Of a stretch of 64,000 nucleotides of DNA, positions 1-8,869 are shown piece after piece (positions within the stretch are counted from its first letter, which is position 1; each line of letters opens with the position of its first letter). A program made the translations under genes and the position numbers. The DNA lies in the NCBI GenBank assembly GCA_014801485.1, contig JAAVEC010000001.1:1-64000 (forward strand). Reading direction: 5' to 3'. The notes under the pieces were generated by a model. It did not search any database, was not told the origin of the DNA, and saw nothing but the letters and a program-made list of their open reading frames with translations. The DNA is from Bacteroides sp. Its GTDB lineage: Bacteria; Bacteroidota; Bacteroidia; Bacteroidales; Muribaculaceae.

Positions 1-810
1 GCTCTGGCCTCCGGTGCAGAGACCGATAGCGAGGTCTACGTCAAGGGTATCATCTCCAAGATCAACGAAATCGACACCGGCAGCTACGGCAACGCCACCT
101 ACGAGATTGTGGACGCCGAGGGCGGCACATCGTTCAAGATCTTCCGCGGCTACTGGTTCAACGGCGATAAATTCACCGCTCAGAATCAGCTCGAAACCGG
201 CAAGGAAGTGATCGTGCTGGGCAAGCTCGTGAACTACATGGGCAACACCCCCGAGATGGCGCAGGGCAACAAGGTGGTGAGCTACGACGGCTCCACCGTT
301 GCCCCGGAACCCGATCCTACTCCCGATCCCACTCCTGATCCCACTCCCGACGTGCCCGTGGGCGATGCCGTGACCATCTCCGTAGGCGGATTCCCCCACG
401 GCGACGACTCCACCAAGACGGGCGACGTGAGCGCACCCCTCACTCAGAACGGCTATACTTTAACTACTGACAAGAGCAGCGGCGCTACCGCTCCTGCCGT
501 GAACGTGTACAACGGTGTGGGCACCCTGCGCCTCTATGCCGATAACACCCTCACTATCTCCGGCGCCGCCATGGGTAAGATTGTGTTTACGCTCAACACC
601 TCCACCGGTGCCAAGCGCTACACCACCTTTACTCCCAGCACCGGCGCGGTGGGCACGCAGGCCACCGGCGACGCTTCCATCACCTGGACGGGCGATGCTT
701 CGAGCGTGACCTTCACCGTGGGCCACGATGCCACCCTGGGCAGCGACGGCTCCGGTGCTCGCGGTCAGGTGCACATCTCCTCTATCGAGATCTATCCCGT
801 GGCCGAATAA
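1..810 (+). CDS. Partial (5' truncated) secreted/surface protein with OB-fold-like N-terminal part, Pro-Asp-Thr linker and C-terminal beta-sandwich-like domain
   Basis: Frame open from base 1 (ALASGAETDSEVYVKGIISKINEID...) continuous with ORF 109..810; DPTPDPTPDPTPD linker. Confidence 0.75.
   Translation, partial: ALASGAETDSEVYVKGIISKINEIDTGSYGNATYEIVDAEGGTSFKIFRGYWFNGDKFTAQNQLETGKEVIVLGKLVNYMGNTPEMAQGNKVVSYDGSTVAPEPDPTPDPTPDPTPDVPVGDAVTISVGGFPHGDDSTKTGDVSAPLTQNGYTLTTDKSSGATAPAVNVYNGVGTLRLYADNTLTISGAAMGKIVFTLNTSTGAKRYTTFTPSTGAVGTQATGDASITWTGDASSVTFTVGHDATLGSDGSGARGQVHISSIEIYPVAE
310..345 (+). repeat. Three 12-bp tandem repeats encoding the PDPT linker
   Basis: CCCGATCCTACT / CCCGATCCCACT / CCTGATCCCACT. 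Confidence 0.9.
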
Positions 811-832
811 TCCGGCACGAAACCCATAATCC

Positions 833-861
833 GAGGAGGATGCGCCCGGCGCATCCTCCTC
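833..861 (+). terminator. Intrinsic terminator hairpin after the first CDS
   Basis: GAGGAGGATGCGCC..GCGCATCCTCCTC followed by GTTGTTT. Confidence 0.7.
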
Positions 862-890
862 GTTGTTTACTGCCTAATATATATACACAC

Positions 891-921
891 AACGGGCGCG
901 CTCTTGGAGAGCGCGCCCGTT
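891..921 (-). terminator. Hairpin downstream of recA
   Basis: Perfect 13-bp stem AACGGGCGCGCTC / GAGCGCGCCCGTT. Confidence 0.75.
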
Positions 922-943
922 GCATGGAGTTACAGATGGTAGA

Positions 944-2140
944 TTAGAGGTCTTCCTCGATGGAGAAATCGTCGCCGAGGGTGGCGTCGAAGAGGTCGTT
1001 GTCGTCGGGCGCTGCGGCTGCTTCTGCTGCTTTGGCAGCCTCTTTGGCTTCGGGGCCGTCGGTGGGAATGTTCTTGCGCAGTGCGGGCCCTTTATCGGCG
1101 TTCTTGAGGGCTTCAGTGATGCGTGCGGCTATCTCATCTGCCAGCTCGGGGTTGTCTTTGATTGTGCGGATGGCAGCGTCGCGTCCCTGGGCGAGCTTGG
1201 AGCCTTCGTAGCTGAACCACGAGCCGCTCTTCTTGATGATGTTGTATTCCACGCCCAGGTCGATGATTTCGCTCGTGCGCGAGATGCCTTCGCCAAACAT
1301 GATGTCGAACTCGGCGCGCTTGAAGGGAGGCGCCACCTTGTTCTTGACGACCTTCACCTTGGTGTGGCGGCCCAGCACGTTGTCGCCGTCCTTGATGGTG
1401 TTGCTGGAGCGGATGTCGATGCGCACGGATGCGTAGAATTTGAGGGCGTTGCCGCCGGTGGTGGTTTCGCTGGGGCCGAACATCACGCCGATCTTCTCGC
1501 GCAGCTGGTTGATGAAGATGCAGGTGGTGTTGGTGCGGGCGATGGCACCGGTGAGCTTGCGCATTGCCTGCGACATGAGGCGCGCCTGAAGGCCCACGTT
1601 GCGGTCGCCCATCTCGCCTTCGATCTCGCCCTTGGGGGTGAGCGCGGCCACGGAGTCGACCACGAGGATGTCGAGGGCGCTGGAGCGGATGAGTTGCTCG
1701 GCTATTTCGAGGGCCTGCTCGCCGTTGTCGGGCTGGGCGATGAGCAGGTTGTTGATGTCGACGCCCAGCTGCTGGGCATAGAAGCGGTCGAATGCGTGCT
1801 CGGCATCGATGATGGCGGCGATACCGCCCTTTTTCTGTGCCTGTGCAATAGCGTGGATGGCCAGGGTGGTTTTGCCGGATGATTCAGGGCCGAATATTTC
1901 GATGATACGGCCGCGGGGGTAGCCACCCACGCCCAGGGCGTGGTCGAGGGTGATGGAGCCGGTGGGGATCACTTCGATATTTTCTATCGACTCGTCGCCC
2001 AGGCGCATCACGGCGCCGCGTCCGTAGCTTTTCTCAATCTGGCCCAGGGCGGCTGCGAGGGCTTCCATGCGTGCGTCGCCGCCTTCGGCCGATGCCGCGG
2101 TCTTGGACTTTGCGGCTTTGGTTTTTTCGGTCTTTGCCAT
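944..2140 (-). CDS. recA: Recombinase RecA
   Basis: [23 protein letters not shown], [28 protein letters not shown]. Confidence 0.98.
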   Translation of the reverse strand: MAKTEKTKAAKSKTAASAEGGDARMEALAAALGQIEKSYGRGAVMRLGDESIENIEVIPTGSITLDHALGVGGYPRGRIIEIFGPESSGKTTLAIHAIAQAQKKGGIAAIIDAEHAFDRFYAQQLGVDINNLLIAQPDNGEQALEIAEQLIRSSALDILVVDSVAALTPKGEIEGEMGDRNVGLQARLMSQAMRKLTGAIARTNTTCIFINQLREKIGVMFGPSETTTGGNALKFYASVRIDIRSSNTIKDGDNVLGRHTKVKVVKNKVAPPFKRAEFDIMFGEGISRTSEIIDLGVEYNIIKKSGSWFSYEGSKLAQGRDAAIRTIKDNPELADEIAARITEALKNADKGPALRKNIPTDGPEAKEAAKAAEAAAAPDDNDLFDATLGDDFSIEEDL

Positions 2141-2341
2141 AGTATAGGGGTTTTATTGTTTTTTCTGATGCAAAGTTAATGCGCGTAGTGGGCAATAATG
2201 CCGCACATGGTCGTTAACTGATGTTAAATATGCAATTTTTCATCGATGCCATGAACTATATGCCCCGGGGCGCGTTTTATAGGTACATAGCAAGATTACT
2301 TTTTCCATTGCAAGAAATGTGATAATGATTGGTTTATTACT

Positions 2342-2374
2342 AAAGCGGAGATGCCGGGAGGCAACTCCGCTTTT
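2342..2374 (-). terminator. Hairpin downstream of the DUF1573 gene
   Basis: AAGCGGAGATGCC..GGCAACTCCGCTT. Confidence 0.6.
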
Positions 2375-2385
2375 GGTTTATACCG

Positions 2386-2814
2386 TTATTTGCTCTGGGC
2401 GGGATTGACGGCTCCGGGCACTATCACGCCGCCTATCTGGAGTGTGAGGCGCTTGCCGCCGGCATTGGTGCGCACCCTCACCGTTTTGCTGAACTCGCCC
2501 AGGGGCTGTCCCGAGGGCAGGAAGCTCACCTTGATCGTGCCCTTCTTGCCGGGCTTCACGGGCTTGGTGGTGTAGACGGGGCGTGTGCATCCGCAGCTGG
2601 CCGTGGCCGATACGATGATCAGGGGCGCAGTGCCGGTGTTGGTGAAGGTGAAGGTGTGGGTCACGGGGCCGCCCTCGGCGCCTATTTCGCCGAAGTCGTG
2701 TGTGCGGCTGTCGAATTCTATTGCGGGCTTGCCTTTATCGGTGTCGGCTGCCGATGTTAGGGCCACGCATGCTATTGCTGCCGCGATGGCAGCGATGAGG
2801 AGTCGTAGTTTCAT
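2386..2814 (-). CDS. DUF1573 domain-containing secreted protein
   Basis: Signal peptide; HDFGEIGAEGGPVTHTFTFTNTGTAPLIIVSATASCGCT typical of DUF1573. Confidence 0.9.
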   Translation of the reverse strand: MKLRLLIAAIAAAIACVALTSAADTDKGKPAIEFDSRTHDFGEIGAEGGPVTHTFTFTNTGTAPLIIVSATASCGCTRPVYTTKPVKPGKKGTIKVSFLPSGQPLGEFSKTVRVRTNAGGKRLTLQIGGVIVPGAVNPAQSK

Positions 2815-3947
2815 ATTTCGGTTGTGTGATTGGTACCTTGGCGCAGCGAGGCGAAGTAGTAGTCGAGGGCCTCGCGTGCGGCGGTGAAAGAGCTGCGGCG
2901 ATCGGCGAGCACGTCGGCCTCAAGCTTGGCGAGCAGTTGCTGCACGTCGGGGCGGTCGTAGAAATGGCCTCGCAGGGTCTCGTCGATGCTCTCGGTCATC
3001 CAGTAGCGTGCCTGCTGGCGGCGCTTGCGCAGGAAGTAGCCGTTGGCATCGACGAATGCGAAGTAGCGGTCGATCATATCCCACACTTCGGGGATTCCGA
3101 GCTCGTAGTAGCCGCTGTAGGTGAGTACCTCCGGACTCCATCCGCTCTCAGTGGGCGGAAAGAGGTGCAGCGCGCTGCGGAATTGTGCCTGAGCAAGCTG
3201 AGCCGGGCCCACATTGTCGCCGTCGGCCTTGTTGATCACGATGCCGTCGGCCATCTCCATGATGCCTCGCTTGATGCCCTGGAGCTCGTCGCCGGTGCCT
3301 GCAAGCTGGATGAGCAGGAAGAAGTCGACCATGGAGTGCACGGCCGTCTCGCTCTGTCCCACGCCCACGGTTTCGACAAAGATATTATCGTAGCCCGCTG
3401 CCTCACACAGCACGATCGTTTCGCGCGTCTTGCGCGCCACGCCGCCCAGGCTGCCTGCCGACGGGCTGGGGCGGATGAACGCGCCGGGGTGCTGCGAAAG
3501 CTTCTCCATGCGTGTCTTGTCGCCCAGGATGGAGCCCTTGGTGCGCTCGCTGGAGGGGTCGATGGCCAGCACAGCCAGGCGTCCGCCGCGCTGCAGCACG
3601 TGCAGCCCGAACACGTCGATACTCGTGCTCTTGCCGGCTCCGGGCACGCCAGTGATGCCTATGCGGCGCGAGCGGCCGCTGTGGGGCAGGCATTTTTCAA
3701 TCACTTCCTGCGCCACGGCCTGATGCACCGGCGAGAGGCTCTCCACCAGCGTGACGGCACGGCTGAGCATCGTGACATCGCCCTTGAGGATTCCCTCCAC
3801 GAGTTCGTCGGCCGTGGGCAGCGGCTTGCGGCGCACGCGGCGCGAAGCATAGGGGTTGACACTGGGCGGCTGGGCCACACCGCTGTTGACGGTGAGCCCG
3901 GCGTACTGCTCGTCGTTTTCGGGATGTATGTGGTGAGTATCGGTCAT
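2811..3947 (-). CDS. meaB: Methylmalonyl-CoA mutase-associated GTPase MeaB (ArgK family)
   Basis: GITGVPGAGKSTSIDVFG, LAIDPSSERTKGSILGDKTRM. Confidence 0.92.
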   Translation of the reverse strand: MTDTHHIHPENDEQYAGLTVNSGVAQPPSVNPYASRRVRRKPLPTADELVEGILKGDVTMLSRAVTLVESLSPVHQAVAQEVIEKCLPHSGRSRRIGITGVPGAGKSTSIDVFGLHVLQRGGRLAVLAIDPSSERTKGSILGDKTRMEKLSQHPGAFIRPSPSAGSLGGVARKTRETIVLCEAAGYDNIFVETVGVGQSETAVHSMVDFFLLIQLAGTGDELQGIKRGIMEMADGIVINKADGDNVGPAQLAQAQFRSALHLFPPTESGWSPEVLTYSGYYELGIPEVWDMIDRYFAFVDANGYFLRKRRQQARYWMTESIDETLRGHFYDRPDVQQLLAKLEADVLADRRSSFTAAREALDYYFASLRQGTNHTTEI

Positions 3948-4015
3948 CGCTTATCGATTTAATACTCAAAGATACTACATTCCCGTCAATCCTCAATACT
4001 TTTTACGGAATTTTA

Positions 4016-4065
4016 TAAAAAAAAGAATCCTCATTTGCGGCCTCGAAGTGTCGCAAATGAGGATT
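4016..4065 (-). terminator. Strong intrinsic terminator of the FKBP operon
   Basis: Perfect 14-bp stem AATCCTCATTTGCG / CGCAAATGAGGATT followed on the minus strand by CTTTTTTTTATAAA. Confidence 0.9.
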
Positions 4066-4111
4066 GGGTTACGTATAGTAAATGCCGATTGGGCCTGTTG
4101 GCGCTCGGCTA

Positions 4112-5014
4112 TTACTTGCCGGGGTTGACGTCGAGGATTTCCACGTCGAAGATGAGCATGGCGTTGGGGCCGATGCCGGCGCGGGGAGCACCTTCAACAC
4201 CATAGGCGAGCTTGCCGGGGATGTAGAAAGTGGCTTTGCCGCCTTTGCCCAGCATCTGGAGGCCTTCGCCGAAGCCGGGCACCACGCCTGCGGGAGAGAA
4301 GCGTGCGCTCTCGTTGCTGTCGAATACGGTGCCGTCTACGAGTCGGCCGGTGTACTTCACCTGTGCGAGGTCGCGTCGGGTGATTTTGGTGTCGTCGCCG
4401 GCATTTTCGATTTTATAGCTGAGGCCGCTGTCGGTGGTCTTGATTTCGGGGTCCTCGGCCTTGGCTGCGGCAAGGTATTTCTCGCCGGCGGCTACGTTTT
4501 CAAGTGCTTCGGGGGCATTGGCCTTGATGCTGTCGTCGAAGGCTTTTTTCTGAAGCTGCACGCGGTTGAGCATCTCCTGATAGGTCATCTGGGCGGCGCG
4601 GGCTACTTCGGGGTTGATGGAGTCGGCCTGGAAGGCTTTCTTGAATGCTGCGAGCACAGCGCTGCGGTCTACCTTGATGCCGTCGTCCTTCATGCGCTGG
4701 AGGTTGTTCAGCATCTGGAGACCGATCTGCATACCCACGGTGACGCCGGGCTGCTCGGGAGCGCCCATTACGAGCTGGATACCCTTGAGGATGTCGGCCT
4801 TGGGCTGGTCGGCTTTCATGGCCGAGTCGAGGCGGCTGTATTCACCGAGGATGGAGCTGCCCACGTACTGGCCGAAGAAGTTGTTGATGCTGTCGCTCAC
4901 GGCAGCCTCTACGGCGAAGGTTTCGCCTTCGGCCTTGGCAGGGGCGTCGCTCTTGGAGCAGGAAGCTGCTGCGATGGCGGCTACGGCTGCCACGCCAAGA
5001 AGAATTTTTTTCAT
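4112..5014 (-). CDS. FKBP-type peptidyl-prolyl isomerase, lipoprotein
   Basis: MKKILLGVAAVAAIAAASC lipobox; VKYTGRLVDGTVFDSN...YGVEGAPRAGIGPNAMLIFDVEIL. Confidence 0.9.
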   Translation of the reverse strand: MKKILLGVAAVAAIAAASCSKSDAPAKAEGETFAVEAAVSDSINNFFGQYVGSSILGEYSRLDSAMKADQPKADILKGIQLVMGAPEQPGVTVGMQIGLQMLNNLQRMKDDGIKVDRSAVLAAFKKAFQADSINPEVARAAQMTYQEMLNRVQLQKKAFDDSIKANAPEALENVAAGEKYLAAAKAEDPEIKTTDSGLSYKIENAGDDTKITRRDLAQVKYTGRLVDGTVFDSNESARFSPAGVVPGFGEGLQMLGKGGKATFYIPGKLAYGVEGAPRAGIGPNAMLIFDVEILDVNPGK

Positions 5015-5028
5015 AACGATTGATTTTG

Positions 5029-5718
5029 TTATTTAACTATTTCTATGAGTTCTATTATAAATTGCAGGGCTGCGCGACCGGGAATGATTCCGGGGATGCC
5101 TTCCTCGCCGTAGGCCAGCTCGGAGGGTATTGTCACGCGGTAGCGGCCGCCGGTGTTCATGAGGGTGAGTGCCTCGGAGAGACCGGGCGTGAGGTCGGCC
5201 ACGGGGAATACCACGGGGTCGTCGGTGGCGTCGAAGATGGTGTCGTCGCTGAGGCGTCCCACGTAGAATACGCGCACGTTGTCGGTGGCGGCGGGCGAGG
5301 GACCGTTTCCGGCGTTGAGGGTTTCGATCACCACGCCGTCGGGCGTGACGGCGGCGCCGGGCTTTGCGGCGGCCTCGGCCAGCCATCGCTGCTGCGATGC
5401 GGTGTCGAAGCTGTCGACGCCTTCCATAGGCTTCATGGAGGCGAGGATGCCGTTGACGATTTCCTGGGCCTGCTCAAGGGAGATGCCCGTGTTGAGGCCG
5501 CGGATCGCACGCTCGGCGGTGGCGGCCACGGTGCTACGGTCGAGCGAGACGCCGCCTTGCTCGAATTCGCCCACGATACGGCCTATGGTGCCTCCGAGCA
5601 CGGTGCCCACGGCCACCGACACGGAATCGGCGGCCGGCGCGGCCGGTGCGGCCCACGCACCGATGGCCGCCACAATCATTGCGGCGGCCATGGCTATGCG
5701 TCGGGTGATACGCATCAC
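5029..5718 (-). CDS. FKBP-type peptidyl-prolyl isomerase, secreted
   Basis: Signal peptide; VFYVGRLSDDTIFDATDD...IPSELAYGEEGIPGIIPGRAALQFIIELIEI. Confidence 0.88.
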   Translation of the reverse strand: MMRITRRIAMAAAMIVAAIGAWAAPAAPAADSVSVAVGTVLGGTIGRIVGEFEQGGVSLDRSTVAATAERAIRGLNTGISLEQAQEIVNGILASMKPMEGVDSFDTASQQRWLAEAAAKPGAAVTPDGVVIETLNAGNGPSPAATDNVRVFYVGRLSDDTIFDATDDPVVFPVADLTPGLSEALTLMNTGGRYRVTIPSELAYGEEGIPGIIPGRAALQFIIELIEIVK

Positions 5719-6338
5719 TTGCCTTCTACGCTCAGGAGTGTGACGTCGAAGATAAGCGTCTGGTTGGGGCCGATTGCGCCTCCGGCACCCTGGGGGCCAT
5801 AGGCGAGGGCCGAGGGGATGAACAGGCGCCAGGTGCTGCCTGCGGGCATCATCTGCAGTGCTTCAACCCATCCGGGAATCACCTGGGTGACACCGAAGGT
5901 GGCAGGCTCGCCGCGCTCCTCGCTGCTGTCGAACACGGTGCCGTCGATGAGGCGGCCGGTGTAGTGCACCACCACGCGGTCCTGGGCGGTGGGCACGGGG
6001 CCTTCGCCCTTGGTCACGATTTCGTATTGCAGGCCGCTGGCGGTGGTGTGCACCTCGGGGCGCACGCCGTTTTCGTTGAGGAACTTCTCGCCTGCAGCTG
6101 CGTTGATTGCAGCCATTTCCTTGGCGGCTTCCTGCTGCTTGGCTTCCAGGGCGGTGAAATAGTCGCGGATCACGGCCTTGGCGTCGTCGTAGCTCATGCG
6201 CATTTCGGCACCTTCGTAGACGGCGGCCACGCCTGCGGCGAAGTCGGCGCTGTTGATTTTTTCAATGCCGGAGGCCTTGAAGTTGTGTCCCATGCTCATG
6301 CCCAGGGCATAGCTGAGACGATCGAATTCTTTGTCCAT
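5715..6338 (-). CDS. FKBP-type peptidyl-prolyl isomerase without obvious signal peptide
   Basis: VVHYTGRLIDGTVFDSSEERGEPATFGVTQVIPGWVEALQMM...GPNQTLIFDVTLL. Confidence 0.9.
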   Translation of the reverse strand: MDKEFDRLSYALGMSMGHNFKASGIEKINSADFAAGVAAVYEGAEMRMSYDDAKAVIRDYFTALEAKQQEAAKEMAAINAAAGEKFLNENGVRPEVHTTASGLQYEIVTKGEGPVPTAQDRVVVHYTGRLIDGTVFDSSEERGEPATFGVTQVIPGWVEALQMMPAGSTWRLFIPSALAYGPQGAGGAIGPNQTLIFDVTLLSVEGK

Positions 6339-6395
6339 AATAATTATACGTTGTTGTTTTCTGTTTACTATAATAACAAATATCGTGCCAATAAG

Positions 6396-7181
6396 TTAGG
6401 CGCTCACCTGCACGGGGATTCCCGTGGCGGTCGTGATGCGTGCAGCAGCCGCCTCCAGTTCCTCGCGCGGCACGCGGCATAGGCTTTGCTCGGGCGTGCG
6501 GCGGTCAATGGTGTAGAGCATTATCTCGCGCGGCTTTATGCGGCGGTAGGCTTCGATGAGGGCGTCGATTTCGGCCGGTGTGGTGTTGTCGACGGCATGG
6601 CCGTCGTGCGAGCCGCGTGTGAGGAGCGTCTGCACGATTATCCGTGGCCCCATGGCAGCGAGTTGCTCCACCACTCCGGCCACGCTGAACGCCGGCGATG
6701 CGGGGCGGTCGAGGGCGCGCATGGTGGCTTCCACGCCGCTGTCGAGCTTGAGGATGGCGTTGTCTACGCGCATCAGGGCCTCCACCACTTGAGGACGATG
6801 GAGCATGGTGCTGTTGGCCAGCACGCTCACTCCGGCATGCGGGCACAGCTCGTCGCGCAGGCGCAGCGTGTCGTCGATGATGCCGGCAAAATCCGGATGC
6901 AGCGTGGGCTCGCCGTTGCCCGAGAAGGTGATCACATCCGGGTACTCGCCCTGCTCGCGCATCTGCCGCAGCTTCTGCTCCAGCAGTTGCGCCACGCGCT
7001 CGCGCGATGGCAGCCCCGTGGTGCCGGGCCCCTGGGCGTTGTAGCCTGCCTCGCAGTAGAGGCAGTCGAAGCTGCACACCTTGCCGTCGAGCGGCGAGAG
7101 GTTCACACCCAGCGACACTCCCAGGCGTCGCGAGCGGATGGGGCCGAAAATGGTTTCGTGAAACAATACTCTCTGCATCAT
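6396..7181 (-). CDS. Radical SAM protein (COG0731-like)
   Basis: CSFDCLYCEAG CX3CX2C motif; GPIRSRRLGVSLGVNLSP. Confidence 0.85.
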   Translation of the reverse strand: MMQRVLFHETIFGPIRSRRLGVSLGVNLSPLDGKVCSFDCLYCEAGYNAQGPGTTGLPSRERVAQLLEQKLRQMREQGEYPDVITFSGNGEPTLHPDFAGIIDDTLRLRDELCPHAGVSVLANSTMLHRPQVVEALMRVDNAILKLDSGVEATMRALDRPASPAFSVAGVVEQLAAMGPRIIVQTLLTRGSHDGHAVDNTTPAEIDALIEAYRRIKPREIMLYTIDRRTPEQSLCRVPREELEAAAARITTATGIPVQVSA

Positions 7182-8404
7182 TCAATATCTTTTGTGAAAA
7201 TCGCGGCCACGCCGGCCGATATCGAAGCAGCCACGGCAACCACGCCGGCCACGGCCAGCATATCGGCGGCGCGCACCACCACGGGATAAACACTCACGGT
7301 GAGGGCCGAGGCATCGGCACTCAGGCGCACCAGCCCGAAGTGCTGCTGCACCAGGCATAGCGCCAGGCCAATGACCAGGCCGGCCACTCCCCCGGCCAGA
7401 GATATGAGCACTCCCTGCCACATGAACACGGCGCGAGCAGTGTCCCTTGAGGCGCCCAGAGCGCGCAGCGTGGCCATATTGTCGCGCTTCTCGATCACGA
7501 GCAGCGACAGCGTCGACACTATATTGAAGGCCGCCACGGCGAGGATGCACACGAGCATGGCAAAGGTGAGCCACTTCTCGATGGCTATCATGCGGAACGA
7601 CTGCTCGTTCTGCCGCTCGCGCGTGAGCACCCTGAAAGCCGGCCCCAGCCGCTCCGAGAGTTCAGAGGCCACATCGGCGGCCGTCACGCCCGGCGCCGTG
7701 GAAGCCTCCACGGCCGAGGCCTCGCCAGGCATGCGCTGGAGCAGATTGCGCGCAGTGGCTATGGGCATCACGATGCGGTCGGCATCATATTCGGGCCGCT
7801 CCGTCTGCCACACGCTCAGCACCACCAGCGAATCGGCGCGGAATGCCGTGGCCGGATTGGCCGGATTGATGCGGCCCACGCGGCGCGGCACATACACTGC
7901 CACCTCGCTGCCGGGCTGAGGTCTCAAGCCCAGCTCCACTGCCACGCCGGCCGACAAATGGGCCGGAGGCATGCCGGCCACGGTATCGAACGCCGTGTAG
8001 ATGCCATCCACCACGATGCTGTCCATATCTATCACGCTGCCGAAGGCCGCGCCCACGCCCTTGATGCGCACCGGTAGCTGTGCGCCGCCGGCCACCGCCA
8101 GAGCGCGCTCGTCGATCACGGCCGCGGCTGCCTGCAATTGCGGCATCGTGGCCAGTGCAGCCGCCAGCGAATCGGCATCCACCGGCAGCACGGCTCCGGC
8201 AGCAGGCTCGATGCGCAGGGCCGCGTCGAAGCGTCCCATCTGCTTCTCGGCTAAGGCGGTAAAACCGTTGAACACGCTCAGCACCACCACGATAGCCATC
8301 ACGGCCACGGCCACGCCGGCCACGGCCACGGCGCAAATCACGTTGACGGCGGCGTGGCTCTTGCGCGACAGCAGGTAGCGGCGGGCTATGTCGAAGGCGA
8401 GCAA
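7178..8404 (-). CDS. ABC transporter permease, LolC/LolE/FtsX type
   Basis: MacB/FtsX topology: N-terminal TM, large periplasmic domain, three C-terminal TMs; VLSVFNGFTALAEKQMGRFDAALRI. Confidence 0.85.
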   Translation of the reverse strand: MLAFDIARRYLLSRKSHAAVNVICAVAVAGVAVAVMAIVVVLSVFNGFTALAEKQMGRFDAALRIEPAAGAVLPVDADSLAAALATMPQLQAAAAVIDERALAVAGGAQLPVRIKGVGAAFGSVIDMDSIVVDGIYTAFDTVAGMPPAHLSAGVAVELGLRPQPGSEVAVYVPRRVGRINPANPATAFRADSLVVLSVWQTERPEYDADRIVMPIATARNLLQRMPGEASAVEASTAPGVTAADVASELSERLGPAFRVLTRERQNEQSFRMIAIEKWLTFAMLVCILAVAAFNIVSTLSLLVIEKRDNMATLRALGASRDTARAVFMWQGVLISLAGGVAGLVIGLALCLVQQHFGLVRLSADASALTVSVYPVVVRAADMLAVAGVVAVAASISAGVAAIFTKDIE

Positions 8405-8425
8405 GGCGGTGGCGAGGCGTGGGGG

Positions 8426-8761
8426 CTACTTCTGCAGCAGATGGTCGATATTTTCGATATAGTCGAGCGAATCGTCGAGCAGGAAGGTGAGCTCCGGCGT
8501 CTTGCGCAGCTGGAAGCGCACCCGCTGAGCCAGCTCATAACGCACCGTGCGCGCGCTCGCATTGATGCTCTCCAGCATGGCGGCGGCTTTATCGGCCGGG
8601 AACACCGAGAGATACACGCGGGCAATGCTCAGGTCGGGCGACACGCGCACGGCAGTCACCGTCACCAGCGTACCGTGGGTCTTGGCCGTCTGCAGGCGGA
8701 AAATTTCGCTGAGTTCTTTCTGAAGCAGTCTTGCTATTTTAGCTTGTCGTGTTGATTCCAT
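8426..8761 (-). CDS. rbfA: Ribosome-binding factor A
   Basis: MESTRQAKIARLLQKELSEIF...VTAVRVSPDLSIARVYLSVF; internal ATG chosen over ORF start 8812. Confidence 0.88.
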   Translation of the reverse strand: MESTRQAKIARLLQKELSEIFRLQTAKTHGTLVTVTAVRVSPDLSIARVYLSVFPADKAAAMLESINASARTVRYELAQRVRFQLRKTPELTFLLDDSLDYIENIDHLLQK

Positions 8762-8818
8762 ATCACTTGAATTTTGTTGTGGGTTGTACTTTGGGTTTCT
8801 ACAACTATACAACGTAAA

Positions 8819-8869
8819 CGTAGCAAAGATAGTTATAATTTCTCAAAAAAAAGCTATCTTTGCGCTACG
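8819..8869. promoter_or_regulatory. Divergent -7 elements (TATCTTTG) arranged as an inverted repeat between rbfA and the ferredoxin-like gene
   Basis: CGTAGCAAAGATAG ... CTATCTTTGCGCTACG; minus -7 at 8824-8831, plus -7 at 8855-8862. Confidence 0.6.

Noticed and set aside
310-345. 12-bp tandem repeats considered as CRISPR-like or iteron array
   Set aside because: In-frame PDPT linker codons with no spacers.
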